Assembly (NCBI RefSeq): GCF_011046975.1
Contig: NZ_CP049253.1
Location: 2,108,001-2,172,000, forward strand
Length of the DNA: 64,000 nt
Reading direction: 5' to 3'
DNA from: Microbacterium amylolyticum
GTDB lineage: Bacteria; Actinomycetota; Actinomycetes; Actinomycetales; Microbacteriaceae
The notes beneath the pieces were generated by a model that did no database searches, was not told where the DNA came from, and worked only from the letters and a program-made list of their open reading frames with translations. Shown in pieces: positions 15,823-26,992 of the stretch. A program made the position numbers and the translations under genes. Positions within the stretch are counted from its first letter, which is position 1. The number at the start of each line of letters is the position of its first letter.

Positions 15823-17346
15823 GTGGCGGATGTGAGCCACTTCCCCGACGCCCGCGAAACGGTAGATGAGGCGTGCGACTGTGCGCCGACTACCGAAGAG
15901 AAGAAGCGCCTCTGGGGCCCCGTCTCCCGGCGTGGAGCCCTCACGGCCGGTGCCCTCAGCGTTGTCGCCGCCGGAACGTTCGGGGCTCTTTCTTTTTCAC
16001 CGTTCGCCTTCGCGGCGACCATTAGCTACGACCCCTCCGACTACCCCACGTGGGAAGACGTCGAGTCTGCGCGCTCGAACGAGAGCGCGAAGGCGAGCGA
16101 GGTCTCGCGCATAGAAGCGCTAATTACCCAGCTGCGGGGCGCAGTTGCCGAGGCTCAGGCTGCCGCGGAACGGGCCTCACAAGAGTTCTACGAGGCGCAG
16201 CAGGAGTACTTCGAATCCGCGTTCCGCGCCGAAGAACTCCAGGGGCAGGCCGACGAAGAGGCAGAGCGGGCCGCCGCCGCTGCCGCCGCCGCTGCCCGGG
16301 TGGCTTCTCAGCGCGTGCGGGCCGGCGGCGAAAGCACCGCCTTTGACCTGCTGTTTGCCGAATCCGCCGGCGACGCCGATGAGCTTCTGTCGAAGCTCGG
16401 CCAGATGGACAAGCTGGCCCAGCGCAACGAGTCGATCTACGCCGACGCCGTCGCGGCGCGCGATTCCGCTCAGCACCTCACCCTGCTGGCGGAGGAAGCC
16501 CGCGCCGAGCGCGACCGTTTGCAGGTCATCGCCGAGCAGAAGATGGAGGCCGCCCGCCAGGCGCAGGCCGCCGCCGAGCAGGCCCTCGCCGATCAGCAGT
16601 CGTACCTCGGAACCCTCGAAGCGCAGCTTGCGGCGCTGAAGGATGAAACCTCCAAGACGGTTGAGGAATACCGCGAGGGTGAGCGTCAGCGAGAAGCGTA
16701 CGAAGCCGAACAGCGCCGCCTGGAGCAGGAGCGCCGTGAACGCGAAGAGCGCGAACGCCTCGAACGGGAACGCGTCGAGCGTGAGCGGCGGGAGCGTGAA
16801 GAGCGCGAGCGACGTGAACGCGAAGAGCGTGAGCGCGAGAACGCGCCGGGGCCCGCGCCGGCCCCCGCCCCCGCCCCCGCGCCGGAGCCCGGCCCAGCAG
16901 CGGTTCCGGATCCGACACGGCCTGCACCGAGCGGTTGGGTGCGCCCCAGCTCCGGTGGCGTGACCTCCGGCTACGGGTGGCGCACGACGCAGTGCGGTCC
17001 GTCGTACTGTTCGTCGTCGTTCCACGCGGGTATCGACCTTGCGGCAGGGTGCTGGTCCGGGATCTACGCGGCAAGCGCCGGCACCGTGGATTACGCGGGC
17101 TGGAACGGTGGCTACGGCAACTACATTCGCATCAACCACGGCGGCGGCATCGGCACGGGCTATGCGCACATCGTCGAAGGCGGCATCCAGGTATGGGTGG
17201 GGCAGCAAGTGTCGGCCGGTCAGCTCATTGCCTACGAGGGCAACACAGGTAACTCCTTCGGCTGCCACCTGCACTTCGAGTGCTACGTGAACGGCCCCAC
17301 CGTGAACCCCGCCGACTTCATGGCGCAGCGCGGTATCTGGCTCTAA
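15823..17346 (+). CDS. M23 family metallopeptidase with long coiled coil
   Basis: 507 residues from GTG 15823 (GTG 15832 is equally possible). Secreted cell-wall endopeptidase or an activator of one. After a cytoplasmic tail there is a twin-arginine-looking signal (SRRGALTAGALS) with hydrophobic core and cleavage near AFA-AT at about 64. Residues 75-300 form an Ala/Glu-rich coiled coil; 285-345 is an unbroken Arg/Glu run (REREERERRE type), then a Pro/Ala linker. The LytM domain keeps the zinc ligands: H401 and D405 in FHAGIDLAAG and H482-L-H484 in CHLHFEC. Coiled coil plus LytM resembles the EnvC/RipA-type hydrolase-regulator layout used at the division septum. Confidence 0.9.
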   Translation: MADVSHFPDARETVDEACDCAPTTEEKKRLWGPVSRRGALTAGALSVVAAGTFGALSFSPFAFAATISYDPSDYPTWEDVESARSNESAKASEVSRIEALITQLRGAVAEAQAAAERASQEFYEAQQEYFESAFRAEELQGQADEEAERAAAAAAAAARVASQRVRAGGESTAFDLLFAESAGDADELLSKLGQMDKLAQRNESIYADAVAARDSAQHLTLLAEEARAERDRLQVIAEQKMEAARQAQAAAEQALADQQSYLGTLEAQLAALKDETSKTVEEYREGERQREAYEAEQRRLEQERREREERERLERERVERERREREERERREREERERENAPGPAPAPAPAPAPEPGPAAVPDPTRPAPSGWVRPSSGGVTSGYGWRTTQCGPSYCSSSFHAGIDLAAGCWSGIYAASAGTVDYAGWNGGYGNYIRINHGGGIGTGYAHIVEGGIQVWVGQQVSAGQLIAYEGNTGNSFGCHLHFECYVNGPTVNPADFMAQRGIWL

Positions 17347-18248
17347 GCAGAAGAACCGACAGACTGCTCGAGCGCGCGTTGCAGGCGTGCCACGGTTTCG
17401 CGGATCTCCGCGAGCGCGGCGTCCGGCAGGTCGAGAACGTAGTCTGTGCCCGCGGGAATCCAGCTGAGGCCATACATCACATCGCGGAAATCGGAACCGC
17501 CGATGGGCCACCGCGTGTGGGATGCGCCCTCGGGCTCTGAGCCATCACCCCAGGGGCCGAACCAAGCACGCATGTCCTCGTAGCTGAGTTCCATTACCGC
17601 GTGTCCCTCGATGCGCTGGGGCGCCCAGCTCGCAGCCACGCGCGCGCGGTCCTCGATCTCCTCCGGAGAGATGTCCTGCCGCGTGAACAGCACGCGAGTG
17701 TGCTCGATCTGGTCGATCCGGTCGACGCGGAACGTGCGCCAATCGTCACGGTCGTGATCCCATGCCAGCAGGTACCAGTTGCGCTCGGCGGGGGTGATGG
17801 CGTGCGGGTCGATGCGCCGCCGCGTCTGCGTGCCATCGGAGGCGGTGTACTGCAGGCGGAGACGTTCGCCATCACGACAGGCGATCGCGAGTTCTCCGAG
17901 AATCTCCGTTGTCACGGGTGCTCCCGTGCGCATCACGGCCGGCTGAACCGCGGTCGCGAGCGCGTTAACGCGTTGGCGCAGTGGTGCCGGGAGCACCTGT
18001 TCCAGCTTGGCGAGCGCCGTGATCGGCGTTTCGGCGTCGGTGAGGAGCCGCTGAGCGGCGGCTACACGTAGCCCCACGGCGATGGCAACGGCCTCATCAT
18101 CGTCGAGGAGGAGAGGCGGCAGGGCGCTACCGGCCTCCAGGCGGTACCCTCCGGCGACGCCGGGCGTCGACTCGATGCGATAGCCGAGTTCGCGGAGGCG
18201 GTCGATGTCTCTTCGGACGGTGCGTTCTGTCACCCCGAGGCGCTCGGC
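17343..18248 (-). pseudogene. WYL-domain (YafY-type) transcriptional regulator, N-terminus lost
   Basis: Homology starts abruptly at 18248 with AERLGVTERTVRRDIDRL, the second half of the HTH_11 domain; the first helix and native start, about 20-25 residues, are missing. The rest is complete: NWYLLAWDHDRDDW at the WYL motif, then the C-terminal WCX part (DYVLDLPDAALAEIRE). The normal length is about 320 residues; 301 remain. The minus-strand frame stays open upstream into the ABC gene, where it encodes nothing family-like. GTG at about 18236 could start a product with a crippled HTH. The family senses ligands through WYL and represses neighbouring genes. The stop overlaps the M23 stop region by 4 bases. 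Confidence 0.75.
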
Positions 18249-18250
18249 GG

Positions 18251-19102
18251 CTGTTGCCGCCCACGGCCGGAACGGCGCGCGTTGTCGGCCACGACATTGC
18301 TCGCGATCCCATGGGCGTGCGCGCACGCATCGGTTACGTCGGACAGCTCTCGAGCGGCGCCCACGCCCAGCGCGTGCGGGATGAGCTGCGCAGCCAGGGC
18401 GCGTTCTACGGCCTCGGTCGCGCTCAGAGCAGGGCACGCGCCGATGAGCTGATCGAATCCCTCGGCCTCACCGCCTTTGCGATGCGCGAGGTGTCCCATC
18501 TCTCCGGGGGTCAGAAACGCCGCCTGGACGTGGCGCTCGGCCTCGTTCACGCACCCCCGCTGCTGTTTCTCGATGAACCGTCAACGGGCCTCGATCCGCA
18601 GAGCCGCGCCAACCTGTGGCAGCACATCCTCGATTTGCGGGCCCAGCACGGCACAACGGTCTTCGTGACAACGCACTACCTCGAAGAAGCCGATCGCTTC
18701 GCCGAGCGGGTCATGGTGATGGACGAAGGGCGCGTGATCGCCGACGACACGGCTGACCTCCTGAAGGAGTCGCTCGCGGGAGATGCGCTGACGTTCTCCT
18801 TCGCGAGCGACGCCGATGCGCGCAGGGCAGGAGACATTTTGCGCACCCTCACCGACCGCCCTGTCGGCGACGACGGAACAACCCTCACCCTGACGGTGCC
18901 GCACGGCAACTCCCTGCTGCCCGCCGCCGTGCGGGCGATGGATGCCGAAGGAATCATCGTCGCCAGCGCAACGGGCGTGCCGCCCACTCTCGACGACGTC
19001 TTCCTCGCACTCACCGGGCGCAGCCTGCGCGAAGAGAAGGCCGCCCCGGAAGAAACCGAACAGGCCGACAACGCCCCCGTTACGACAGGAGCCGCACGAT
19101 GA
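18251..19102 (+). pseudogene. ABC transporter ATP-binding protein lacking Walker A
   Basis: The frame matches drug-efflux-type ABC ATPases from LLPPTAGTARVVGHDI onward: Q-loop YVGQ, signature LSGGQKRR, Walker B LLFLDEPSTGLD, switch TTHYLEEADR, and the C-terminal DUF4162-like part. The normal first 50 or so residues, including Walker A (GPNGAGKTT), are gone; the sequence instead joins the WYL regulator at about 18249. A TTG at 18254 opens the frame but the product could not bind ATP normally. About 283 residues remain of about 330. Downstream overlap with the permease is intact. Confidence 0.82.
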
Positions 19103-19890
19103 GTGTGACAACCGCCCCGATCGACACCGCCGTTCGCCGCAACCCCGCGCGCGATACCTGGAACGTGCTGGTCCGCGAGCTGCGACCCGTTGTCCGCGAC
19201 CCGTTCACGCTGATCTTCAGCCTGCTGCAACCCCTCGTTTTTCTCGGGTTGTTCGCTCCGCTGCTCATCGGTCAGTCCGGCGCACCAGCCGCCGAGACGC
19301 TCAGCTGGTTCGTTCCGGGCGTGCTGGTGATGATCGTGCTCTTCGGAACGGGAGCAACGGGATCGAACCTTCAGTACGAAATGATGACGGGATCACACGA
19401 GCGCACCCTCGTCGCTCCGCTCTCGCGGGCGTCGCTGCTGGTGGGGAGGGCACTCAAAGAGGTCGCGCCGATCGTCGTCCAGGCGCTGATCATCGTGCTG
19501 ATCCCGCTGCCGTTTGGTTTTGCGGCGAATCCGCTGGGGCTCGTCATCGGCATCGCACTCCTCGCCGTCTTCGGCATCGGCCTCGGATCGCTTTCCTATG
19601 CGCTGGCGCTGGCGACGAAGAACCGCGAATGGCTGTTCTGGGGCGTGCAGCAGTCGCTGATCTTCCCGCTGCTGATTCTGTCGGGCGTGCTTCTTCCGCT
19701 CGACGACGGGCCCGCGTGGATGCGCGCCGTGAGCACCGTCAACCCGGTCAACTGGGTGGTGCAGGCCGAACGCGCCCTGATTTCGGGTGACTTTGGTGCC
19801 GCCGTCATCGGCTGGGGAATGCTGTCTGCGATTGCGCTCGCCGTTATTGGCCTCTTCGTCGGAATCCGGTCGATGAAGAAAAGCTCCTAA
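19099..19890 (+). CDS. ABC-2 type transporter permease
   Basis: 263 residues, ATG overlapping the ATPase stop (ATGA). Six hydrophobic segments and the ABC-2 signature (LQYEMMTGSHERTLVAPLSR, then LLPLDDGPAWM with TVNPVNWVVQAERA) place it with daunorubicin/DrrB-type exporters. Intact itself, but its dedicated ATPase has lost Walker A, so the pump is probably dead unless another ATPase replaces it. Confidence 0.88.
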   Translation: MSVTTAPIDTAVRRNPARDTWNVLVRELRPVVRDPFTLIFSLLQPLVFLGLFAPLLIGQSGAPAAETLSWFVPGVLVMIVLFGTGATGSNLQYEMMTGSHERTLVAPLSRASLLVGRALKEVAPIVVQALIIVLIPLPFGFAANPLGLVIGIALLAVFGIGLGSLSYALALATKNREWLFWGVQQSLIFPLLILSGVLLPLDDGPAWMRAVSTVNPVNWVVQAERALISGDFGAAVIGWGMLSAIALAVIGLFVGIRSMKKSS

Positions 19891-19895
19891 ACGAG

Positions 19896-19932
19896 CGAAG
19901 GGGTCCCGTTCGATGTGAACGGGGCCCCTTCG
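19896..19932. terminator. Bidirectional terminator
   Basis: A 16-bp stem with one G-T pair (CGAAGGGGTCCCGTTC / GAACGGGGCCCCTTCG, 5-nt loop) between the permease stop and the ppa stop, which face each other. Confidence 0.8.
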
Positions 19933-19948
19933 TGAGTCGTCTCAGGCG

Positions 19949-20440
19949 TCAGTGACCCTGAGCCTGGAAGCGCTCAAATGCCTCGGTGACGAGGCGCTCG
20001 GCCTCAGCGGCGTTTGCCCACTCGTCAACCTTGACCCACTTGTTCGGCTCGAGATCCTTGTAGTGCTCGAAGAAGTGGGTGATCTCCTTGCGGGTGTACT
20101 CCTGGAGGTCATCGACGTCCTGGATGTGGTCCCAGCGGGGATCCTTCGCGAGAACGGCGATGACCTTGTCGTCTCCGCCGGCCTCATCGCTCATCTTCAG
20201 AACGCCAACGGGGCGCACCTTGACGCCGACGCCGGGGAACACCGAGTGATCCATGATCACGAGCACGTCGAGCGGGTCGCCGTCCTCGCCGAGGGTGTTC
20301 TCGAAGAATCCGTAGTCAGACGGGTAACCGAACGTCGTGTAGAGCACGCGGTCAAGGAAGACACGACCAGTTTCGTGGTCGACTTCGTACTTGACCCGGC
20401 TGCCGCGGGGGATCTCGATGACTGCGTCGTACGCGCCCAT
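19949..20440 (-). CDS. ppa: Inorganic diphosphatase
   Basis: 163 residues. Family I soluble pyrophosphatase; hydrolyses PPi to drive biosynthetic reactions. The metal-binding signature [11 protein letters not shown] contains D53, D55 and D58; upstream are [10 protein letters not shown] and [11 protein letters not shown] with substrate-binding Lys and Tyr. Normal length. Divergent from tilS with 72 bases between starts. Confidence 0.97.
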   Translation of the reverse strand: MGAYDAVIEIPRGSRVKYEVDHETGRVFLDRVLYTTFGYPSDYGFFENTLGEDGDPLDVLVIMDHSVFPGVGVKVRPVGVLKMSDEAGGDDKVIAVLAKDPRWDHIQDVDDLQEYTRKEITHFFEHYKDLEPNKWVKVDEWANAAEAERLVTEAFERFQAQGH

Positions 20441-20512
20441 GCGGTGTCGCTCCTTCAGCGTATGGGATGGGAATCGGGCATAACCCTACCTCTGGTTCCT
20501 TACGCTTAAGGG

Positions 20513-21499
20513 GTGCTGGATCCCACGATTGCTTCTGTGCGCCTCGCCGTGCGCACCGCCCTGCGTCCTTTCGAAGGCTCGGGGACGACAGTGCTCGTCG
20601 CGCTTTCGGGCGGGCCGGACTCGCTCGCGCTCGCTGCGGCGCTCGCGTTCGAAGCACCCAAAGCCGGCGTTGAAGCCGTGTCGATCACGGTCGATCACGG
20701 TCTCCAGGAGCACTCGGCACGCGTTGCCGCGCGCGCGGCGGAACAGGCCCGCGAAGCCGGAATCGCCGATGCACGCGTCGCGCGCGTCGAGGTCACCGGC
20801 AACGGAGGCCCCGAAGCATCGGCGCGCGATGCCCGGTACCGGGCGATCCGCGAAGTTGCGCTCGAGACGGGCGCCGGCGCCGTTGTGCTGGGCCACACCC
20901 TCGACGATCAGGCGGAAACGGTTCTACTCGGGCTCGCTCGCGGATCCGGAGCGGGTAGCCTGCAGGGAATGTCGCCGCACCGCATCGACGAGAGGGGCCT
21001 CGCGTGGATCCGTCCGCTGCTCGGTCTTCGGCGCGAGGCGACACATGCGTTCTGCGCCGCTTCGGGTCTGGAGCCGTGGTCGGACCCGCACAACAGTGAT
21101 GAGCGCTTCGCACGCGTTCGCGTGAGGAACACGGTGTTTCCCGTTCTCGAGAGCGAACTGGGCCCCGGAATAGCCGAGGCCCTGGCGCGCACCGCCGAAC
21201 AGCTGCGGGAAGACAACGAGGCCTTCGCCGAGATGATCGACGAGACGATCGAGGACATCGTCGAACACGCCGAGGCAGGTATCGCGGTTTCGTGCGCGGC
21301 GCTCGCCGCCAACCCTCCCGCGCTGCGCGGACGCATCATCCGATACGTCGTCAGCAGCGAGTTCGGGGTGGCTCTTAGCCGCACCCAGACGCTGGAGGTT
21401 GCGCGACTCGCAACGCACTGGAAGGGGCAGGGCCCGATCGACCTGCCCGGCTGCCAGGCCACACGCCGCGCCGGACGCGTCGTCTTCTCCGCGCGCTGA
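20513..21499 (+). CDS. tilS: tRNA(Ile)-lysidine synthetase
   Basis: 328 residues, GTG start. Modifies C34 of tRNA-Ile(CAU) to lysidine so it reads AUA. N-type ATP pyrophosphatase P-loop SGGPDS at 32-37, then GHTLDDQAETVLLGLARGSG and a helical TilS substrate domain (AARTAEQLREDNEAFAE). Length suits the short actinobacterial form. Placed before hpt and ftsH, an order conserved in many Gram-positive bacteria. Confidence 0.95.
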   Translation: MLDPTIASVRLAVRTALRPFEGSGTTVLVALSGGPDSLALAAALAFEAPKAGVEAVSITVDHGLQEHSARVAARAAEQAREAGIADARVARVEVTGNGGPEASARDARYRAIREVALETGAGAVVLGHTLDDQAETVLLGLARGSGAGSLQGMSPHRIDERGLAWIRPLLGLRREATHAFCAASGLEPWSDPHNSDERFARVRVRNTVFPVLESELGPGIAEALARTAEQLREDNEAFAEMIDETIEDIVEHAEAGIAVSCAALAANPPALRGRIIRYVVSSEFGVALSRTQTLEVARLATHWKGQGPIDLPGCQATRRAGRVVFSAR

Positions 21500-21548
21500 C
21501 ACAGCGGGCGCTGTGGATCCGGTCAGCGGCACGCCATAGGATTCCCGT

Positions 21549-22100
21549 ATGCGTGCCGCTGACATCCAGGCTGACCTCGACCGCGTTCTCGTCACAGACG
21601 AGCAAATCCAGGAGAAGCTCGCCGAGCTCGCGGCGCGCGTGGATGCCGACTATGCCGGCAAAGACGTTCTCCTCGTCGGTGTGCTCAAGGGCGCAATCAT
21701 GGTGATGGCGGACTTCGCTCGCCACCTCACCATCGACGCGCCGATGGACTGGATGGCCGTGTCGAGCTACGGAGCCTCGACCAAATCCAGCGGCGTTGTG
21801 CAGATCCGCAAGGACCTCGACACGCCGCTCGAGGGAAAGCACGTGCTGGTCGTCGAGGACATCATCGACTCCGGGCTGACCCTCAGCTGGCTGCTGGACC
21901 ACTTCGGGACGCGGGGGGCGGCCTCGATCGAAGTGCTGACGGCGTTCCGCAAGCCCGATGCGATGAAGGTCGACATCGATGCGAAGTACGTCGGGTTCGA
22001 CATTCCGAACGAGTTCGTCATCGGGTACGGCCTGGACTACGCCGAGCGCTACCGCGGTCTGCGTGACGTCGCGGTTCTCGCCCCGCACGTCTATCAGTAG
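21549..22100 (+). CDS. hpt: Hypoxanthine phosphoribosyltransferase
   Basis: 183 residues. Purine salvage: hypoxanthine/guanine plus PRPP to IMP/GMP. The PRPP loop VVEDIIDSGLTL spans 101-112, with GVLKGAIMVMADFAR near 45-59 and VGFDIPNEFVIGYGLDY at the C-terminal end, all typical. Sits between tilS and ftsH. Confidence 0.96.
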   Translation: MRAADIQADLDRVLVTDEQIQEKLAELAARVDADYAGKDVLLVGVLKGAIMVMADFARHLTIDAPMDWMAVSSYGASTKSSGVVQIRKDLDTPLEGKHVLVVEDIIDSGLTLSWLLDHFGTRGAASIEVLTAFRKPDAMKVDIDAKYVGFDIPNEFVIGYGLDYAERYRGLRDVAVLAPHVYQ

Positions 22101-22236
22101 CCGGATCTCAGTTCCGCCCGCGGCGAACCACATCGGAGCCATAGCCTGCGCCGGATAATCTGAGCAGAACTCCCGCGTGGCCGAACCCTGCCGCCGCGCG
22201 CGTCGATCGTCAGAAGGAGTCGGGTCCTCCCGAACC

Positions 22237-24153
<1,917 letters not shown>

Positions 24154-24154
24154 A

Positions 24155-24207
24155 ACGCGCGAGTCTGCCACGGATCGGTCGCCCTGACCCGTGGCAGACT
24201 CGCGTGT
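24155..24207 (+). terminator. Hairpin after ftsH
   Basis: A long stem (ACGCGCGAGTCTGCCACGG with CCGTGGCAGACTCGCGTGT, 19 bp with one G-T pair) and a 15-nt loop directly after the ftsH stop. No T run, so it may attenuate rather than fully stop transcription into folE. Confidence 0.65.
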
Positions 24208-24228
24208 ACGACGGAAAGAGGAAGCGAC

Positions 24229-24855
24229 ATGGCCGTGGATACGGAGCGCGTGTCAGCGTTGACGCGTGAGCTGCTGATCGCTATCGGTGAAGATCCCGAT
24301 CGTCCGGGACTGCGTGAGACGCCCCAGCGCGTCGCCGACGCTGCCGCCGAGTTCTACGGCGGTATCGGCCGCGATCCTGAGGAGCCACTGCGCCGCACGA
24401 TCGACGTGTCGCAGGGGCCCGCGCCCGACACCGTCTCGACCGGTGCGGTTCTTGTGCGCGACATTCGATTCCGTTCGATCTGCGAGCATCACCTGCTGCC
24501 GTTCGCCGGACGTGCCCACATCGCCTATCTGCCCGGGGAGCGCGTTGTCGGAATCGGCGCGCTCGCCAAGGTTCTCGATATCGTTGCCGCCCGCCCGCAG
24601 GTGCAGGAGCGGCTCGGAGAGCAGCTCGCTGACGCGATCGAGAACGCACTCGAGGCGCGCGGTGTGTTCGTGATGCTCGACGCCAGCCATGAGTGCCTGA
24701 CGATGCGCGGAGATCGGCGCCCCGATGCGACCACCGTCACGGTTGCTTCTCGCGGAGAACTCGCCAGCGAGGCCGCGCGCGCAGAGATGGCAGCGTATGT
24801 GATCATCGGCGTGCAGAACCAGGCCACCGACAACCCCGTCTCGGGGCGGGAGTAG
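24229..24855 (+). CDS. folE: GTP cyclohydrolase I
   Basis: 208 residues. First step of folate synthesis, GTP to 7,8-dihydroneopterin triphosphate. Zinc ligands are present: C85 and H88 in SICEHHLLPF and C156 in SHECLTMRGDRRP; the core SCREENING-type sequence LPGERVVGIGALAKVL is standard. The last about 15 residues (IIGVQNQATDNP) extend beyond the usual end. Heads a tight operon folE-folP-folB-folK. Confidence 0.96.
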   Translation: MAVDTERVSALTRELLIAIGEDPDRPGLRETPQRVADAAAEFYGGIGRDPEEPLRRTIDVSQGPAPDTVSTGAVLVRDIRFRSICEHHLLPFAGRAHIAYLPGERVVGIGALAKVLDIVAARPQVQERLGEQLADAIENALEARGVFVMLDASHECLTMRGDRRPDATTVTVASRGELASEAARAEMAAYVIIGVQNQATDNPVSGRE

Positions 24856-24859
24856 ACAC

Positions 24860-25660
24860 GTGACCACGGCCGACATCATGGGCATCGTCAACGTCACCCC
24901 CGACTCCTTCAGCGATGGCGGGGATCACTTCGGTCACGCCGAGGCAATCGCCCACGGGCAGCGACTCCGCGACCAGGGTGCAACGATTCTCGATGTCGGA
25001 GGGGAATCCACGCGGCCCGGAGCGCAACCCGTCGGAAGCGACGAGGAACTGCGCCGGGTGCTCCCCGTTGTCGAAGCGCTCGCCGCAAACGGCGCCGTCG
25101 TCAGTATCGACACCTACCGGGCCGATGTGGCCGCGCAGGCCATCTCGCTCGGGGCGACGATCGTCAACGACGTCTCCGGCGGCCTCGCCGATGGCGCGAT
25201 GTTCGACACCGTTGCCTCCTCCGGGGCCGAGATCGTGATCGGGCACTGGCGTGGGCCATCGTCAGATATGTACGCGGCCGCGAGCTACGCGTCGATCGGT
25301 GCCGAGGTGGCGGCGGAGCTGTCCGCGCGCGCTGACGCGGCAATCGCCGCCGGCATCGCCGCGGAGAAGATCGTTGTGGACCCGGGTATCGGCTTCGCGA
25401 AAGCCGGAGAGCAAAACTGGCGACTGCTGCGCGAGATCGACGCGGTGCTGTCGTTGGGGTTCCGCGTGCTGATCGGCACCTCACGCAAGCGTTTCTTCCA
25501 GAGCGCGCTCGGGGAGAACCCCGCGCGGGAACGGCTCGACCTGGCCACCGCCGTGACGAGCGCGCTGGCCGTTGACGGGGGCGCCTGGGGGGTGCGCGTT
25601 CATGATGTCGCGGCCACCCGCGACGCCATCGCCACCCTCGATGCGTGGAGGAACGCATGA
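24860..25660 (+). CDS. folP: Dihydropteroate synthase
   Basis: 266 residues, GTG start 4 bases after folE. Condenses pABA with dihydropterin pyrophosphate; target of sulfonamides. Signatures: MGIVNVTPDSFSDGG near the N-terminus, DVGGESTRPGA, DPGIGFAKAGEQNW, and GTSRKRFF for the phosphate site. Stop overlaps the folB start (ATGA). Confidence 0.96.
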   Translation: MTTADIMGIVNVTPDSFSDGGDHFGHAEAIAHGQRLRDQGATILDVGGESTRPGAQPVGSDEELRRVLPVVEALAANGAVVSIDTYRADVAAQAISLGATIVNDVSGGLADGAMFDTVASSGAEIVIGHWRGPSSDMYAAASYASIGAEVAAELSARADAAIAAGIAAEKIVVDPGIGFAKAGEQNWRLLREIDAVLSLGFRVLIGTSRKRFFQSALGENPARERLDLATAVTSALAVDGGAWGVRVHDVAATRDAIATLDAWRNA

Positions 25661-26034
25661 CAGAGCACAGTTTCATCGGCCTCGATGGCCTGACCGCCTT
25701 CGGCCGTCATGGCGTGTTTGACTTTGAACGTGAGCAGGGGCAGGACTTCACGGTGGACCTGCGGCTCGCGGTCGACACCGTCCGCGCGGCGTACACGGAC
25801 GACATCGCGGACACTGTCCACTACGGCGAACTGGCCGAGCAGGTCGTGGCGATTATCGAGGGGGAGCCGGTGAACCTCATCGAGACCCTTGCGCACCGCA
25901 TCGCCGACGCTGTTCTCGGTGACGAGCGCGTTGCCGAGGTCACCGTGACGGTGCACAAGCCGCATGCCCCGATTCGTGCGCAGTTCCGTGATGTATCGGT
26001 GTCGGTTACGCGCACCAGGGACACGGCACCATGA
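25657..26034 (+). CDS. folB: Dihydroneopterin aldolase
   Basis: 125 residues from ATG 25657, which overlaps the folP stop; an in-frame ATG at 25645 lies inside folP. Converts dihydroneopterin to 6-hydroxymethyl-dihydropterin. Conserved GLTAFGRHGVFDFEREQGQ at the N-terminus, LIETLAHRIAD in the middle and the catalytic-lysine region VTVHKPHAPI. Stop overlaps folK by ATGA. Confidence 0.95.
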   Translation: MTEHSFIGLDGLTAFGRHGVFDFEREQGQDFTVDLRLAVDTVRAAYTDDIADTVHYGELAEQVVAIIEGEPVNLIETLAHRIADAVLGDERVAEVTVTVHKPHAPIRAQFRDVSVSVTRTRDTAP

Positions 26035-26510
26035 GCCGCGCCATGACGGCCGTCGTGGCGCTCGGGGCGAACCTCGGCGACACCGCGGGAACCTTCGAGG
26101 ACGCGATCCGGGCGATTGAGGCCCTTCCCCTCGTCGACCGGGTCATCTGCTCCGCGCCGATCTCATCGATCGCCGTCACGCTCGACGGGCCGGACCCGAG
26201 CAAACCGGGATACCTCAACGCCGTTGCGCTCGTTGATACCCGCCTCGCGCCTTCCCTTCTGCTGGCCGCCCTGCACGACATCGAGCAGGACAACGGGCGA
26301 GTCCGGCGAGAGCGCTGGGGTGATCGCACGCTCGATCTCGACCTCATCGCCTACGGCCAGGTGATCTCCGCCGACCCCCATCTGACGATTCCGCATCCGC
26401 GAGCCCACGAGCGCGACTTCGTTCTCGCTCCGTGGCTCGACGTTGATCCGGGCGCGACCATTCCCGGGCGTGGCGCGGTGCGCGATCTGTTGCAGGCACT
26501 CCGGCCATGA
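26031..26510 (+). CDS. folK: Hydroxymethyl-dihydropterin pyrophosphokinase
   Basis: 159 residues. Supplies the pyrophosphorylated pterin used by FolP. Motifs: ALGANLGDT near the N-terminus, PGYLNAVA, WGDRTLDLDLIAYG with the magnesium-binding Asp pair, and PHPRAHERDFVLAP. Coupled by ATGA overlap to folB and to the next gene. Confidence 0.96.
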   Translation: MSRAMTAVVALGANLGDTAGTFEDAIRAIEALPLVDRVICSAPISSIAVTLDGPDPSKPGYLNAVALVDTRLAPSLLLAALHDIEQDNGRVRRERWGDRTLDLDLIAYGQVISADPHLTIPHPRAHERDFVLAPWLDVDPGATIPGRGAVRDLLQALRP

Positions 26511-26992
26511 CGCGTACCTCCCCGATCACACTCATCGCCTGTGCGATCTTCGGTGTCGCCAGCGGCTTTGTGATCGACCTCGTTCTGACGCAGCGCGGAC
26601 ACGCAACGTTCCTGCCGTCGGTGATGCTGCCGATTCTTCTGCTTGTTCTCGGTGTTTCCGTCTTCGCCCTGGGTCTCCGCTTGCGGCGCGCTGTGCTGGC
26701 GCCGAACGCCCCGCGCCTGAATCCGTTTCGTGCCGTGCGGATTGCCGTGCTGGCGAAGGCATCGAGCATGGTCGGCGCGATCATCGGCGGATCGGCTTTG
26801 GGCATGGTGGCTTTTCTTCTCACGCGTCCGGTGACGCCCCCGCTAGGCTCGATGACGACGGTGATTGCCACAGCCATCGGGGGAGGGGTCCTCGTGGTGC
26901 TCGCAGTGATCGCCGAGCACCTGTGCACCCTCCCAAAGGATCCTGATGAGCGACAGCCAGACGCCGAACCCGGAGCAGAACCCGAGTTCTGA
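26507..26992 (+). CDS. DUF3180 family membrane protein
   Basis: 161 residues. Four hydrophobic segments at about 5-28, 38-58, 85-105 and 115-138, with AVRIAVLAKASSMVGAIIGG as the best family signature. DUF3180 proteins follow folK in many actinobacteria; their function is unknown. ATGA overlap with folK, and its 3' end overlaps the next gene by 47 bases. Confidence 0.88.
   Translation: MTRTSPITLIACAIFGVASGFVIDLVLTQRGHATFLPSVMLPILLLVLGVSVFALGLRLRRAVLAPNAPRLNPFRAVRIAVLAKASSMVGAIIGGSALGMVAFLLTRPVTPPLGSMTTVIATAIGGGVLVVLAVIAEHLCTLPKDPDERQPDAEPGAEPEF

Noticed and set aside
15458..15835. 125-codon plus-strand frame across the tRNA genes
   Set aside because: It runs through tRNA-Asp and tRNA-Glu on the other strand and has no coding features.
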